The notes beneath the pieces were generated by a model. That model saw only the letters and a list, made by a program, of their open reading frames with translations, ran no database searches and was not told where the DNA came from. The position numbers and the translations under genes are program-made. From positions 1-27,118 of the forward strand of contig JBARBG010000031.1 of NCBI GenBank assembly GCA_049792815.1: a stretch of DNA of 27,118 nucleotides, in the 5' to 3' direction. Below, piece by piece: positions 8,101 through 16,146 of this stretch. The stretch's first letter is position 1. Every line of letters starts with the position of its first letter. This DNA comes from DAIDKA01 sp049792815. Lineage in GTDB: Bacteria; Pseudomonadota; Gammaproteobacteria; Steroidobacterales; Steroidobacteraceae.

Positions 8101-10935
8101 TTTCGCGAAGGCCCGCAGCAGTTTTGCGACATCATCGAAGTGCAACCCGGTGGTGGGCTCATCGAACAGGAACAGCTTGCCATTGGCGCTGGCCGTGACC
8201 GCCTTGGCGGCTGCCTCGGCGAGATGGCCTGCAAGCTTCAGGCGCTGCGCCTCCCCGCCCGACAGCGTGGGTACCGGCTGTCCGAGCTTCACGTACTCCA
8301 GGCCCACATCCGCAAGTGGCTTGAGGCGGGTCGCGAGTTCGCGCGACTCGCCGAAGAAAACGAGCGCCTCAGTCACCGTCATGTCGAGAACATCGGCGAT
8401 GCTCGCGCGACGGCCATCGCTGCCTTCGCGCTTCACTTCCAGCACCTCGTCGCGGTAGCGGGTGCCATTGCAGTCCGGGCAGCGCAGATACACGTCGGAC
8501 AGAAACTGCATCTCCACGTGCTCGAAACCATTGCCGCTGCAGGTCGGGCAGCGGCCATTACCGGAATTGAAACTGAAGGTGCCGGCCGTGTACTTGCGCT
8601 CCACCGCCGTGGGTTCCAGCGAGTACAGTTCGCGGATCACATCGAAGGCGCCCACGTAGCTGGCCGGGTTCGAGCGGGTGGTACGGCCGATCGGTGTCTG
8701 GTCGACCATGACCACATCATCGATGAGCTCGGCGCCGCGCAGGGACTCGAACTCGCCGGGCGCCTCGCTGGGGCGTCCCTTGTACTTCAGCAGCGCAGGG
8801 TACAGAACATCCTCGACCACGGTGGACTTGCCGGACCCGGAGACACCGGTCATGCACACCAGACGCTTCAGTGGTATGCGGACATCGATACCCTTGAGAT
8901 TGTGGTGGCGTATGCCACGGATCTCGAGCCAGCGATTGGTGCGCGCCTCGGCCACTACCTCACCGGGGGCATCAGGAGCGCTACGACGCGGCGTCTCGCT
9001 GGACACCGGCAGGGTACGCCGTCCGCTCAGGTAATCCGCCGTCAATGACGTGCGGTTCTGGCGCAGCCGTGCCGGCGTACCGTTGAAGACGATCTGGCCG
9101 CCGCGCTCCCCGGCGCCCGGCCCCATGTCGATGATGCGGTCGGCCTCGAGCATGATCTGCGGATCGTGCTCGACCACCAGCAGGGAGTTGCCCGCATCGC
9201 GCAGCCGCTTCATGACGGCGATCACGCGCTGCATGTCGCGTGGGTGCAGGCCGATCGAAGGCTCGTCCAGCACGAACAGGGTATTGACCAGCGACGTGCC
9301 CAGGGCGGTGGTCAGATTGATGCGCTGGACCTCCCCGCCCGACAGGGTGCGTGATTGCCGATCCAGGGTGAGGTAGGCCAGTCCGACATCGGTGAGAAAG
9401 CCCGTGCGGCTGCGCAGCTCATCTAGCAGCAGGTCCGTGGCCTTATCAAGCGGTGCCGGCAGTTCCAGATTGCGGAAGAACGCCAGCACGCGCTCCACCG
9501 GCAGCAGCATCAGATCGTGCAGGCACAGGCCCGGCATGGCGTCGGCGGTTTCCTGGCTCCATTGGACGCCCTGCGGCCGAAAGCGCGGCCGGCCAGCCAG
9601 CGTGGCCGCGGCGAGAGCATGGCTGCCGACGCGCCACAGCAGGCCGTAGGTACGCAACCGGGCGCCGCCGCAGGCATCGCAGGGCGTATAGGCGCGATAG
9701 CGGGACAGCAGCACGCGCACGTGCATCTTGTAGGCGCGCGTTTCAAGCCACTCGAAGAAACGTCGGATGCCGTACCAGTGGCCCTTCTCCCACGGGCCCT
9801 CGCCCTCGATCACCCAGGCGCGCTCCTCGCGCGTCAGTTCGCGCCATGGCCGATCCAGGTTCACGCCGTGCTTCCTGGCGTGCTTTTCCAGGTCCTCCTG
9901 GCATTCCTTGTAGGACTCGCTCTGCCAGGGACGCACGGCGCCCTCGCGCAGCGTCTTGTTCTCATCGGGAACGACCAGGCCGTAGTCGATACCAATGCGT
10001 CGCCCGAAGCCGCGGCAGGTTTCGCAGGCTCCAATCGGTGAGTTGAATGAAAAGCGGCTGGGTGTCGGTGCGCTGTAGGTGCGATCACAGTCCGGACAGT
10101 GCAGTCCTGCCGAGTAGCGCCAGACGGCAACGCTGCGTGGTGGATCCGCCTCATCCACGACCTGCACGATGACTCGCCCCTGGCCCACGCGCAGCGCGGC
10201 CTCCAGGGATTCGAGCACGCGGCTGCGTTCGGCACTGGCCAGCCGGAAGCGGTCCTGGATGACCTGCAGAACGGCGCTCGGCGTGTCATCGGCCTTGCTG
10301 CTGCGGCCCTTGCCCTTTCCGGCTTTCTTGTGACGCTTGGGCGGCGCCGGCGGTGGTGGTGCGGCCGCGCCGGCAGGCGGCTGCGGTTCAAAGATGCGCG
10401 TATAACCCTGCCGCGCCAGCAGCTCACGCACTTCGGGCTCGCTGAAGTTGCGCAGTACCGGCACCGGAAAGCACAGCAGCAGGCGCGGATCCCCGGCCGC
10501 GGCGGCGCGCTGCTGCAGGTCCGCGAAAATGCTCTCCGCCGAATCGCTGTGCACAGGCTTGCCGCAACACTCGCAGAACAGGCTCCCGGCGCGGGCGAAC
10601 AACAGTTTCAAGTGATCATTGAGCTCGGTCATCGTGCCCACGGTGGAGCGCGAGGTGCGAACCGGATTGGTCTGGTCGATGGCGATCGCCGGAGGAATGC
10701 CGCTGATTGAGTCCAGCTGCGGCTTGTCCATGCGGTCGAGGAACTGGCGCGCATACGGGGAGAAGGTCTCGACGTAGCGCCGTTGGCCTTCTGCGTACAG
10801 GGTGTCGAAGACCAGCGACGATTTTCCCGAGCCCGAAACGCCCGTCACCACGACGAGTTCGTTCAGGGGTATGTCCAGGTCCAGACCCTTGAGATTATTC
10901 TGCCGCGCCCCGCGGATACGAATGAAATGCCCCAT
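5170..10935 (-). CDS. uvrA: double-length UvrA-like excinuclease subunit (tandem UvrA fusion)
   Basis: A 1921-aa protein, about twice the ~940 aa of normal UvrA, the damage-recognition ATPase of nucleotide-excision repair. It contains four ABC modules: Walker A motifs GVSGSGKS near residues 30, 694, 1064 and 1578, each with an LSGGE signature (near 530, 888, 1427 and 1791) followed by a DEP Walker B. Thus residues ~1-1000 and ~1040-1921 each look like one UvrA. Zinc-type CxxC pairs occur in both halves (CPDC/CETC, CPTC/CPDC, CPSC/CTSC, CEAC/CDVC). Near residues 175-215 the first half has a Pro/Ala- then Lys-rich linker. Both halves keep the EGQRRY segment. The ATG at 10933-10935 is chosen because the UvrA fold begins there; an upstream in-frame extension to 11103 would run into the neighbouring gene. 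TAATAT on the minus strand stands 7 nt before this ATG, without Shine-Dalgarno, so the message may be leaderless. Confidence 0.93.
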   Translation of the reverse strand: MGHFIRIRGARQNNLKGLDLDIPLNELVVVTGVSGSGKSSLVFDTLYAEGQRRYVETFSPYARQFLDRMDKPQLDSISGIPPAIAIDQTNPVRTSRSTVGTMTELNDHLKLLFARAGSLFCECCGKPVHSDSAESIFADLQQRAAAAGDPRLLLCFPVPVLRNFSEPEVRELLARQGYTRIFEPQPPAGAAAPPPPAPPKRHKKAGKGKGRSSKADDTPSAVLQVIQDRFRLASAERSRVLESLEAALRVGQGRVIVQVVDEADPPRSVAVWRYSAGLHCPDCDRTYSAPTPSRFSFNSPIGACETCRGFGRRIGIDYGLVVPDENKTLREGAVRPWQSESYKECQEDLEKHARKHGVNLDRPWRELTREERAWVIEGEGPWEKGHWYGIRRFFEWLETRAYKMHVRVLLSRYRAYTPCDACGGARLRTYGLLWRVGSHALAAATLAGRPRFRPQGVQWSQETADAMPGLCLHDLMLLPVERVLAFFRNLELPAPLDKATDLLLDELRSRTGFLTDVGLAYLTLDRQSRTLSGGEVQRINLTTALGTSLVNTLFVLDEPSIGLHPRDMQRVIAVMKRLRDAGNSLLVVEHDPQIMLEADRIIDMGPGAGERGGQIVFNGTPARLRQNRTSLTADYLSGRRTLPVSSETPRRSAPDAPGEVVAEARTNRWLEIRGIRHHNLKGIDVRIPLKRLVCMTGVSGSGKSTVVEDVLYPALLKYKGRPSEAPGEFESLRGAELIDDVVMVDQTPIGRTTRSNPASYVGAFDVIRELYSLEPTAVERKYTAGTFSFNSGNGRCPTCSGNGFEHVEMQFLSDVYLRCPDCNGTRYRDEVLEVKREGSDGRRASIADVLDMTVTEALVFFGESRELATRLKPLADVGLEYVKLGQPVPTLSGGEAQRLKLAGHLAEAAAKAVTASANGKLFLFDEPTTGLHFDDVAKLLRAFAKLRAAGHSLLVIEHNLDVMRACDWIIDLGPEGGDAGGNIVFAGTPTTLRAHSESHTGRAIVEYEQALATAFAAPAAAVAETPGPWTRATLDATNEIVIHNAREHNLKNIDVRIPRDKFTVITGVSGSGKSTLAFDILFNEGQRRYLESLNAYARQFVQPASRPDVDAIFGIPPTVAIEQRTSRGGRKSTVATLTEIYHFLRLLYVKLGTQYCPDCDVAIEPQSPAAIGARLLREYRGRTVTLLAPLVVARKGFYTDLAKWAAKKGYRELRVDGVDIPTARWPRLNRFKEHTIELPVATLSLSAKKEFELNQALAKALDYGKGLVSVMAAGATPQSVMFSTRRACPSCGRSFAEPDPRMFSFNSKHGWCTSCFGTGLEIPEFDDAQSGEEIWWNEWFEQEAVACAACHGQRLNPVALNVRFRKQSIAHLAAGSIEATIAFFTGLKLSTREQEIGRDLLAEIHARLKFLLRVGLGYLQLDRAAPTLSGGEAQRIRLAAQLGSNLQGVCYVLDEPTIGLHPRDNAVLLDSLAELAAHRNTLVVVEHDEDTIRRADYVLDLGPGAGVRGGEVVGRGSVSDLMANEHSVTGRFLRAPLLHPAKPWRAVSADSPRLLLKKVTLHNVKGVDIGIPLGRLVVVTGVSGSGKSTVARDVLYTNLKRLVGEEAPGGRARAARKAAARRAAKRKTPPPGSLVGCRAIQGAAQVQRVLEVDQTPIGKTPRSCPATYVGFWDEIRGIFAGTTEARIRGYTASRFSFNSGSGRCEACEGQGLRTIEMSFLPDVKVGCDVCNGRRFNSETLSVLWRGRSIGDVLNLSVDDAVDFFAAHPRVHHALKLLQDVGLGYLTLGQHSPTLSGGEAQRIKLVTELSKVRGDTVGGPRQMPRHTLYVLDEPTVGLHMADVEKLIQVLHRLIEAGNTAVVVEHNLDVMAEADWLVDMGPEAGDGGGRIVAQGTPAQVSRRPGSHTGRVLSGFLKERTRGA

Positions 10936-10942
10936 TCTCGCT

Positions 10943-10948
10943 ATATTA
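10943..10948 (-). promoter_or_regulatory. candidate -10 element of uvrA
   Basis: On the minus strand TAATAT lies 7 nt upstream of the uvrA ATG at 10935, which would place transcription start at or next to the start codon. No convincing -35 hexamer is seen (CTGCGC at the expected distance). Confidence 0.35.
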
Positions 10949-10981
10949 ATGAAGGGGCGGCGCGCGCGCAGGCCTGCCGTG

Positions 10982-11014
10982 CATACAGTATGCTGCTCAT
11001 AACAGCACTGTATG
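10982..11014. promoter_or_regulatory. strong inverted repeat between uvrA and the cystathionine beta-synthase gene
   Basis: CATACAGT-AT-GCTG (10982-10995), a 7-nt loop (10996-11002), then CAGC-ACTGTATG (11003-11014). The arms pair over 12 bp with a 2-nt bulge. The right arm ends 12 nt before the chosen ATG at 11027 and next to GGGGA, its probable ribosome-binding site. It could be an operator for a dimeric regulator or an RNA hairpin that influences translation. It does not fit the E. coli LexA pattern (CTG-N10-CAG). Confidence 0.5.
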
Positions 11015-11026
11015 GGGACTGCCATT

Positions 11027-12400
11027 ATGAGTTTACAGCCCCTTCCGGATGTCCTGTCACTGATCGGCAACACGCCAATGGTGGCGACCTCGAGTTTTGA
11101 CACCGGCCCGTGTCAGCTGTTCCTGAAGCTGGAGAACCACAACCCGGGCGGTTCCATCAAGGACCGCGTCGGTCTGTACATGATCGAGGCGGCAGAGCGG
11201 GAAGGCAGGATCAAGCCCGGCGCCACGCTCATCGAGGCCACCGCGGGCAACACGGGTCTGGGTCTGGCCCTGGTCGCGGCCCGCAAGGGTTACCGCCTGC
11301 TGCTGGTCATTCCGGACAAGATGAGTCAGGAGAAGATCTTTCATCTCAAGGCCATGGGTGCCGAAGTGGTGATGACGCGCTCGGACGTGGTCAAGGGTCA
11401 CCCTGAGTACTACCAGGACCGGGCGGCGAAACTCGCCCGGGAAACTCCCGGCGCGTACTACATCAATCAGTTCACGAACCCGGCCAACCCCAAGGCGCAT
11501 GAGGAGACCACTGCGCCTGAGATCTGGGAGCAGATGCAACACCGGGTGGACGCCGTGGTGTGCGGGGTGGGTACGGGCGGTACCCTGACCGGGCTGTCGC
11601 GGTTCTTCGCCCGGACGGCACCGGAGTTGCAGATGGTGCTCGCCGACCCCCAGGGCTCAATCCTTGCGGACTATGTGAAAACCGGCAACGCCAGCGCCAA
11701 GCCCCGTTCCTGGCTGGTTGAGGGTATTGGCGAGGATTTCATACCCGAGGTCTGCGATCTGTCGGGGGTCCGGCACGCCTATACGATTCCGGATGCCGAA
11801 GCGTTCACGGCCTGCCGGGCGCTGCTGCGCCAGGAAGGTATCCTGGCGGGCACATCCAGCGGCACGCTGCTGGCGGCGGCCCTGCGTTACTGTCGGGAGC
11901 AGACCACCCCGAAAAGGGTAGTCAGCCTGGTCTGCGACAGCGGCAACAAGTACCTCTCCAAGGTCTACAACGACTACTGGATGCTGGACCAGGGGTTTTT
12001 GCAGCGCGAGCGCTTCGGGGACCTGCGTGACCTGATCACCCGGCGCCACTGGGAAAAGGCCGCGGTTACGGTAAATGCCTCCGAAACCGCAATTGCGGCC
12101 CACGGGCGCATGAAGCTGTACGATATGTCCCAGCTGCCGGTCATGCATGAGGGCCGGATCGTCGGCATCCTCGATGAGGAGGACCTCCTCCTGCAGGTAT
12201 TTGACCATCCGGAGGGCTTTAGCCGCCCCGTGGCCGAGATCATGGCACGCAGCCTGGTGACCGTCGCACCCGATGCACCGCTGCCGCAGCTGATCGAGAT
12301 CTTCAAGCGCGGCATGGTGGCCATCGTGATGGATAAGGGCGAGTTCCTGGGACTCATCACCCGTATCGACCTTGTGAACTGGCTGCGTCGGCGCCTGTAG
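11027..12400 (+). CDS. cystathionine beta-synthase, PLP domain plus C-terminal CBS pair
   Basis: Cytoplasmic PLP enzyme of 457 aa that would condense homocysteine with serine (or O-acetylserine) to cystathionine. The PLP lysine is Lys45 in NPGGSIKDR; TAGNTGLG binds the cofactor/substrate carboxylate and GTGGTLTG is the phosphate loop. The ADPQGSILA and VEGIGEDFIPE blocks are characteristic of true cystathionine beta-synthases rather than plain cysteine synthases. Residues ~335-457 form two CBS repeats (YDMSQLPVMHEGRIVGILDE and VAIVMDKGEFLGLITRIDL), the regulatory pair that in the human enzyme binds S-adenosylmethionine. No N-terminal heme-binding region is present. ATG 11027 is favoured by GGGGA 10 nt upstream and by the family's N-terminus; ATG 11012 is the alternative. 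The next gene supplies the second transsulfuration step. O-acetylserine sulfhydrylase activity cannot be excluded. Confidence 0.93.
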   Translation: MSLQPLPDVLSLIGNTPMVATSSFDTGPCQLFLKLENHNPGGSIKDRVGLYMIEAAEREGRIKPGATLIEATAGNTGLGLALVAARKGYRLLLVIPDKMSQEKIFHLKAMGAEVVMTRSDVVKGHPEYYQDRAAKLARETPGAYYINQFTNPANPKAHEETTAPEIWEQMQHRVDAVVCGVGTGGTLTGLSRFFARTAPELQMVLADPQGSILADYVKTGNASAKPRSWLVEGIGEDFIPEVCDLSGVRHAYTIPDAEAFTACRALLRQEGILAGTSSGTLLAAALRYCREQTTPKRVVSLVCDSGNKYLSKVYNDYWMLDQGFLQRERFGDLRDLITRRHWEKAAVTVNASETAIAAHGRMKLYDMSQLPVMHEGRIVGILDEEDLLLQVFDHPEGFSRPVAEIMARSLVTVAPDAPLPQLIEIFKRGMVAIVMDKGEFLGLITRIDLVNWLRRRL

Positions 12401-12434
12401 GCGCCTCGCGGTGAGCATTTTTTGGAGTATGTAA

Positions 12435-13604
12435 GTGAGCGATTCTGACAACGGGCGCAAGCTCGACTTTGGCACCCGCGTCATCCACGGTGGACAACGG
12501 CCCGATCCGCAGACCGGCGCGGTCATGACCCCGATCTATCTGTCTTCGACCTATGTCCAGGACAGCCCCGGGGTCCACAAGGGCTACGACTACGCGCGCA
12601 CGCGCAATCCGACCCGGGATGCGCTGCAGGCGGCACTGGCCAACCTTGAGAACGGCACGGCGGCCTTCGCCTTCGCGTCGGGCATGGCAGCATCCTCCAC
12701 GCTCATCGAGCTGCTGGATGCCAACTCTCACCTCATCGCCTCGCACGACCTCTACGGCGGCAGCTACCGTCTGTTTGAAAAAATACGCAAGCGCACGGCC
12801 GGCCTCGACGTGAGCTTCGTGGATCTGACACAGCCGTCGGCCTTTGAGGCGGCGATCCGACCCAATACGCGCATGGTGTGGATGGAGTCCCCCACCAACC
12901 CCATGCTGAACCTGATCGACCTGCCAGCAGTCGCACAGCTGGCGCGCAAGCGACGGATCATCAGTGTCTGTGACAACACCTTCGCCACGCCCTACATCCA
13001 GCGACCACTGGATCTGGGCGTGGACATCGTGATGCATTCGGCCACCAAGTATCTGAACGGGCATTCGGATGTGTTGGGCGGTGCCGTCATCGTTCGCGAT
13101 GCCGCCCTCGCCGAACAGCTGACCTTTTTGCAGAACGGACTGGGCAGCATCAGCGGCGCCTTCGACAGCTTCATGCTGTTGCGCGGCATCAAGACACTCG
13201 CCGTGCGCATGGAGCGCCACTGCGCCAATGGCTTAGGCGTCGCGCAGCACCTCGAGGCCCACCCGGCAATCCAATCCGTGCGCTATCCCGGACTCGCCAG
13301 TCATCCGCAGCACGCGCTGGCACGGCGGCAGATGGTGGGTGGCTTCGGCGGCATCATCGCGGCCGAGCTCAAGGGGGATCTGGCCACCACGCGGCGATTC
13401 CTCGAGCGCTGCGAGCTGTTTTCGCTGGGCGAGAGTCTCGGCGGTGTCGAGAGCCTCATCGAACACCCGGGCCTCATGACCCACTCGGGGCTTCCGCCCG
13501 GAATGCGCGCGGACCTGGGGATCAGCGATGGCCTGGTGCGCATCTCCGTGGGCATCGAGAGTGTCAGCGACCTGATCGCGGAACTTGACGCAGCATTGGG
13601 CTGA
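12435..13604 (+). CDS. cystathionine gamma-lyase (or gamma-synthase), Cys/Met metabolism PLP enzyme
   Basis: A 389-aa PLP-dependent enzyme of the Cys/Met metabolism family, of normal length. The PLP lysine lies in HSATKYLNGHSD near residue 205; YDYARTRNPTRD and FASGMAA are substrate and cofactor regions, and GGVESLIEHPGLMTHSG is the conserved C-terminal active-site block. Because it directly follows a cystathionine beta-synthase gene (34 nt apart), cleavage of cystathionine to cysteine, 2-oxobutyrate and ammonia (gamma-lyase) is the likelier role, but gamma-synthase paralogues look nearly the same. The GTG start is supported by GGAG seven bases upstream. The stop TGA shares its last base with the ATG of the next gene. 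Confidence 0.92.
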   Translation: MSDSDNGRKLDFGTRVIHGGQRPDPQTGAVMTPIYLSSTYVQDSPGVHKGYDYARTRNPTRDALQAALANLENGTAAFAFASGMAASSTLIELLDANSHLIASHDLYGGSYRLFEKIRKRTAGLDVSFVDLTQPSAFEAAIRPNTRMVWMESPTNPMLNLIDLPAVAQLARKRRIISVCDNTFATPYIQRPLDLGVDIVMHSATKYLNGHSDVLGGAVIVRDAALAEQLTFLQNGLGSISGAFDSFMLLRGIKTLAVRMERHCANGLGVAQHLEAHPAIQSVRYPGLASHPQHALARRQMVGGFGGIIAAELKGDLATTRRFLERCELFSLGESLGGVESLIEHPGLMTHSGLPPGMRADLGISDGLVRISVGIESVSDLIAELDAALG

Positions 13605-15742
13605 TGATGCAGACCGCACGCGACATCGCCAGCTACCGGCGCTACTGGGCGTCACGCTTCGGTACGGCGCCGTTTCTGCCCATGTCGCGGGCGGAAATGG
13701 ACCTGTTGGGCTGGGATTCGTGCGACGTCATCGTGGTCACGGGCGATGCCTACGTGGATCACCCCAGTTTCGGCATGGCCATCATTGGCCGGGTGCTCGA
13801 GGCGCAGGGCTTTCGCGTCGGCATCATCGCCCAGCCGGACTGGCGCAGCGCGGAAGCCTTCGCCGCCCTCGGTCGACCCAACCTGTTCTTTGGTGTCACC
13901 GCCGGCAACATGGACTCGATGGTGAACCGCTACACCTCGGATCGGCGCGTGCGCAGCGACGATGCCTATACCCCCGATGGGATTGGCGGCAAGCGTCCGG
14001 ATCGCTCCGTGATCGTCTATGCGCAGCGGGTTCGCGAGGCATTCAAGGACGTACCGCTGGTGATCGGCGGCATCGAAGCTTCGCTGCGGCGCATTGCGCA
14101 TTTTGACTACTGGTCGGAGAAGATCCGCCGCTCGGTGCTGCTGGATGCGAAGGCCGACATGCTGGTCTACGGCAATGGCGAGCGACAGATCTGCGAGATT
14201 GCGCACCGGCTCGCGGCCGGCGAGGACCTCGGCAGTATCACGGACATCCGCGGTACGGCCTTCACCCGCAGGAGCCTGCCGCAGGAGTGGGTGGAGGTGG
14301 ATTCCACGCACCTTGATGTGCCCGGTGCGCTCAATCCACCCGTTGACCCTTATGCGATGGAGCCGACCGCGGCGCCAAGGTCGCAGGCGGCGACCGCGGC
14401 CAATGCGCCGCGTGAACAGGTGGTGCGCTTCGTCAGGCGCGTGAAGAGCACCGATCGCGGCAACAGTGTGATTCGCCTGCCGGCCTTCGAACAGGTGGTT
14501 GAGGACCCCGTGCTTTATGCGCACGCCTCTCGCATCTTGCATCTGGAGTCCAATCCCGGCAATGCGCTGGCACTGGTCCAGCGTCACGGGGATGTCGATG
14601 TCTGGTTGAACCCGCCGCCCATTCCGCTCACCACCAAGGAGATGGACTGGGTCTATGAGCGTGAATACCGCCGCCAACCGCACCCGGTGTATGGCAAGGC
14701 GAATATTCCAGCCTACAAGATGATCCGGTTCTCCATTGCCATCCAGCGCGGCTGCTTTGGCGGCTGCACCTTCTGTTCCATCACAGAACATGAAGGCCGC
14801 ATCATCCAGAGCCGCTCGGAAGATTCGATCATTCGCGAAGTGGAGACGGTGCGCGACACCGTGCCGGGATTCACGGGCGTGATTTCCGACCTGGGCGGCC
14901 CGACCGCGAACATGTACCGCCTGGCGTGCAAATCGCGCGACATCGAAAGCGCCTGCCGCCGGCCCTCTTGCGTGTTCCCGGGAATCTGTCCCAACCTGAA
15001 CACCGATCATTCACCGCTCATCAAACTATACCGGCGCGCCCGCGAGCTGCCGGGCATCAAGAAAGTGCTGATCGCCTCGGGTGTGCGCTATGACCTGGCG
15101 ACCGAATCTCCCGAGTATGTGAAGGAGCTGGCGCAGCACCACGTGGGCGGTTACCTGAAAATCGCGCCCGAAGCGATCGGCGAGGGCCCGCTGTCCAAGA
15201 TGATGAAGCCCGGCGTAGGCACCTACCACCGGTTCAAGGACCTGTTTGACCGCTATTCAAAGGAAGCCGGCAAGGAGCAGTACCTGATCCCGTACTTCAT
15301 CGCCGCGCATCCGGGAACCACCGACAAGGACATGCTGGAACTGGCGCTGTGGCTGAAGGCCAATGGCTTTCGCGCCGATCAGGTGCAGGCCTTCCTGCCT
15401 TCGCCCATGGCGACCGCGACCGCCATGTATCACAGCGGCAAGAATCCCCTGCATCGCGTCAGCCATGGCAGCGAGGAAGTCCAGATACCCAAGGGCCTGA
15501 AGGTGCGTCGCCTGCACAAGGCCTTCCTGCGCTATCACGATGCCAACAACTGGCCGGTGCTGCGTGAGGCGCTGCGGCGCATGGGTCGTGCGGACCTGAT
15601 CGGCAACGGCAGGCAGCAGCTGGTTCCGTCCTGGCAGCCGGCCAGCGCCAGCGGTGCCCAGGAGGGTCAGCGCACGGCGGCCAGGCCTTTCCGCACCCAG
15701 CATACGGGCCTGCCGCGCACGCCAAAGGCACCGGGCAAGTGA
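13604..15742 (+). CDS. ygiQ: YgiQ-family radical SAM protein
   Basis: A 712-aa protein matching the UPF0313/YgiQ family over its full length (E. coli YgiQ is of similar size). The N-terminal third has a cobalamin-binding-like fold (VIVVTGDAYVDHPSFG...GVTAGNMDSMVNRYT). The central radical SAM core has the 4Fe-4S motif CFGGCTFC (CX3CX2C) near residues 383-390, which would cleave S-adenosylmethionine. Further cysteine blocks include CRRPSCVFPGICPN. The C-terminal tail after ~residue 660 is low in complexity. The reaction carried out by YgiQ proteins is not established as far as I know. The start ATG overlaps the upstream stop (TGATG) and the stop overlaps the next GTG start (GTGA), so it sits inside a coupled operon. 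Confidence 0.95.
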   Translation: MMQTARDIASYRRYWASRFGTAPFLPMSRAEMDLLGWDSCDVIVVTGDAYVDHPSFGMAIIGRVLEAQGFRVGIIAQPDWRSAEAFAALGRPNLFFGVTAGNMDSMVNRYTSDRRVRSDDAYTPDGIGGKRPDRSVIVYAQRVREAFKDVPLVIGGIEASLRRIAHFDYWSEKIRRSVLLDAKADMLVYGNGERQICEIAHRLAAGEDLGSITDIRGTAFTRRSLPQEWVEVDSTHLDVPGALNPPVDPYAMEPTAAPRSQAATAANAPREQVVRFVRRVKSTDRGNSVIRLPAFEQVVEDPVLYAHASRILHLESNPGNALALVQRHGDVDVWLNPPPIPLTTKEMDWVYEREYRRQPHPVYGKANIPAYKMIRFSIAIQRGCFGGCTFCSITEHEGRIIQSRSEDSIIREVETVRDTVPGFTGVISDLGGPTANMYRLACKSRDIESACRRPSCVFPGICPNLNTDHSPLIKLYRRARELPGIKKVLIASGVRYDLATESPEYVKELAQHHVGGYLKIAPEAIGEGPLSKMMKPGVGTYHRFKDLFDRYSKEAGKEQYLIPYFIAAHPGTTDKDMLELALWLKANGFRADQVQAFLPSPMATATAMYHSGKNPLHRVSHGSEEVQIPKGLKVRRLHKAFLRYHDANNWPVLREALRRMGRADLIGNGRQQLVPSWQPASASGAQEGQRTAARPFRTQHTGLPRTPKAPGK

Positions 15743-16146
15743 ACGCAACGCGCGCCTCGAATTGGATTCTGGTGACGGGCGGTACACTCATGGCTCTGGC
15801 GACCGTCTGTGGCGCACTCGGAGCCCATACGCTGCCGGGCCGCCTCGCCGACCGCGAACTGAACATCTACGACACCGCCGTGCGCTTCCAGTTCTTTCAG
15901 GCCCTGGGACTACTGGTGCTCGGTGTCGTTGCGCGCGGCGGTTCCAGCGAGGGTCTGCACGCGGCGGCGCTGCTGCTGATAGGCGGTATCGTGACTTTCT
16001 GCGGCAGCCTCTACCTGCTGGCGTTTCACATCACGCTGGGTGCACCGCTGGTGGTGGGCCTGGCCACGCCATTGGGCGGTATTCTGCTGATCGGTGGCTG
16101 GGTGATGTTCGCCATCGCCTCCTGGCGTTTACGGCGCGCGGGTTGA
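15739..16146 (+). CDS. DUF423 family small integral membrane protein (YgdD-like)
   Basis: A 135-aa membrane protein with about four hydrophobic helices: residues ~8-28 (WILVTGGTLMALATVCGALG), ~50-65, ~72-95 and ~100-125. The motif GALGAHTL near the N-terminus and AVRFQFFQALGLL are typical of DUF423 proteins, which are 120-130 aa. Function is unknown. The start is GTG at 15739, overlapping the ygiQ stop by four bases; its own stop overlaps the probable TTG start of hrpB. Placement between ygiQ and hrpB seems to be operon packing rather than evidence of a shared task. Confidence 0.9.
   Translation: MNATRASNWILVTGGTLMALATVCGALGAHTLPGRLADRELNIYDTAVRFQFFQALGLLVLGVVARGGSSEGLHAAALLLIGGIVTFCGSLYLLAFHITLGAPLVVGLATPLGGILLIGGWVMFAIASWRLRRAG

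Noticed and set aside
8083..9048. 321-codon plus-strand ORF within uvrA
   Set aside because: It is antisense to strongly conserved UvrA motifs and shows no family features.
10982..11014. LexA (SOS) box before uvrA
   Set aside because: The dyad contains CTG-N7-CAG rather than CTG-N10-CAG, and the nearby CTG-N9-CAG reading on the minus strand is also off by one; no E. coli-type site fits.
11012..11026. Start of the cystathionine beta-synthase gene at ATG 11012
   Set aside because: It would begin inside the inverted repeat arm; ATG 11027 has a better placed GGGGA and a typical N-terminus, although 11012 cannot be excluded.
10936..11103. In-frame N-terminal extension of uvrA to 11103
   Set aside because: It would overlap the start of the cystathionine beta-synthase gene, does not look like UvrA, and a -10-like element lies directly before the ATG at 10935.
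13652..15010. 452-codon minus-strand ORF antisense to ygiQ
   Set aside because: It is a mirror ORF typical of GC-rich codon use; the plus-strand ygiQ matches a known family across its full length.
15654..16142. Upstream part of the open frame leading into hrpB
   Set aside because: It overprints the ygiQ tail and the DUF423 gene in another frame and lacks any HrpB similarity.
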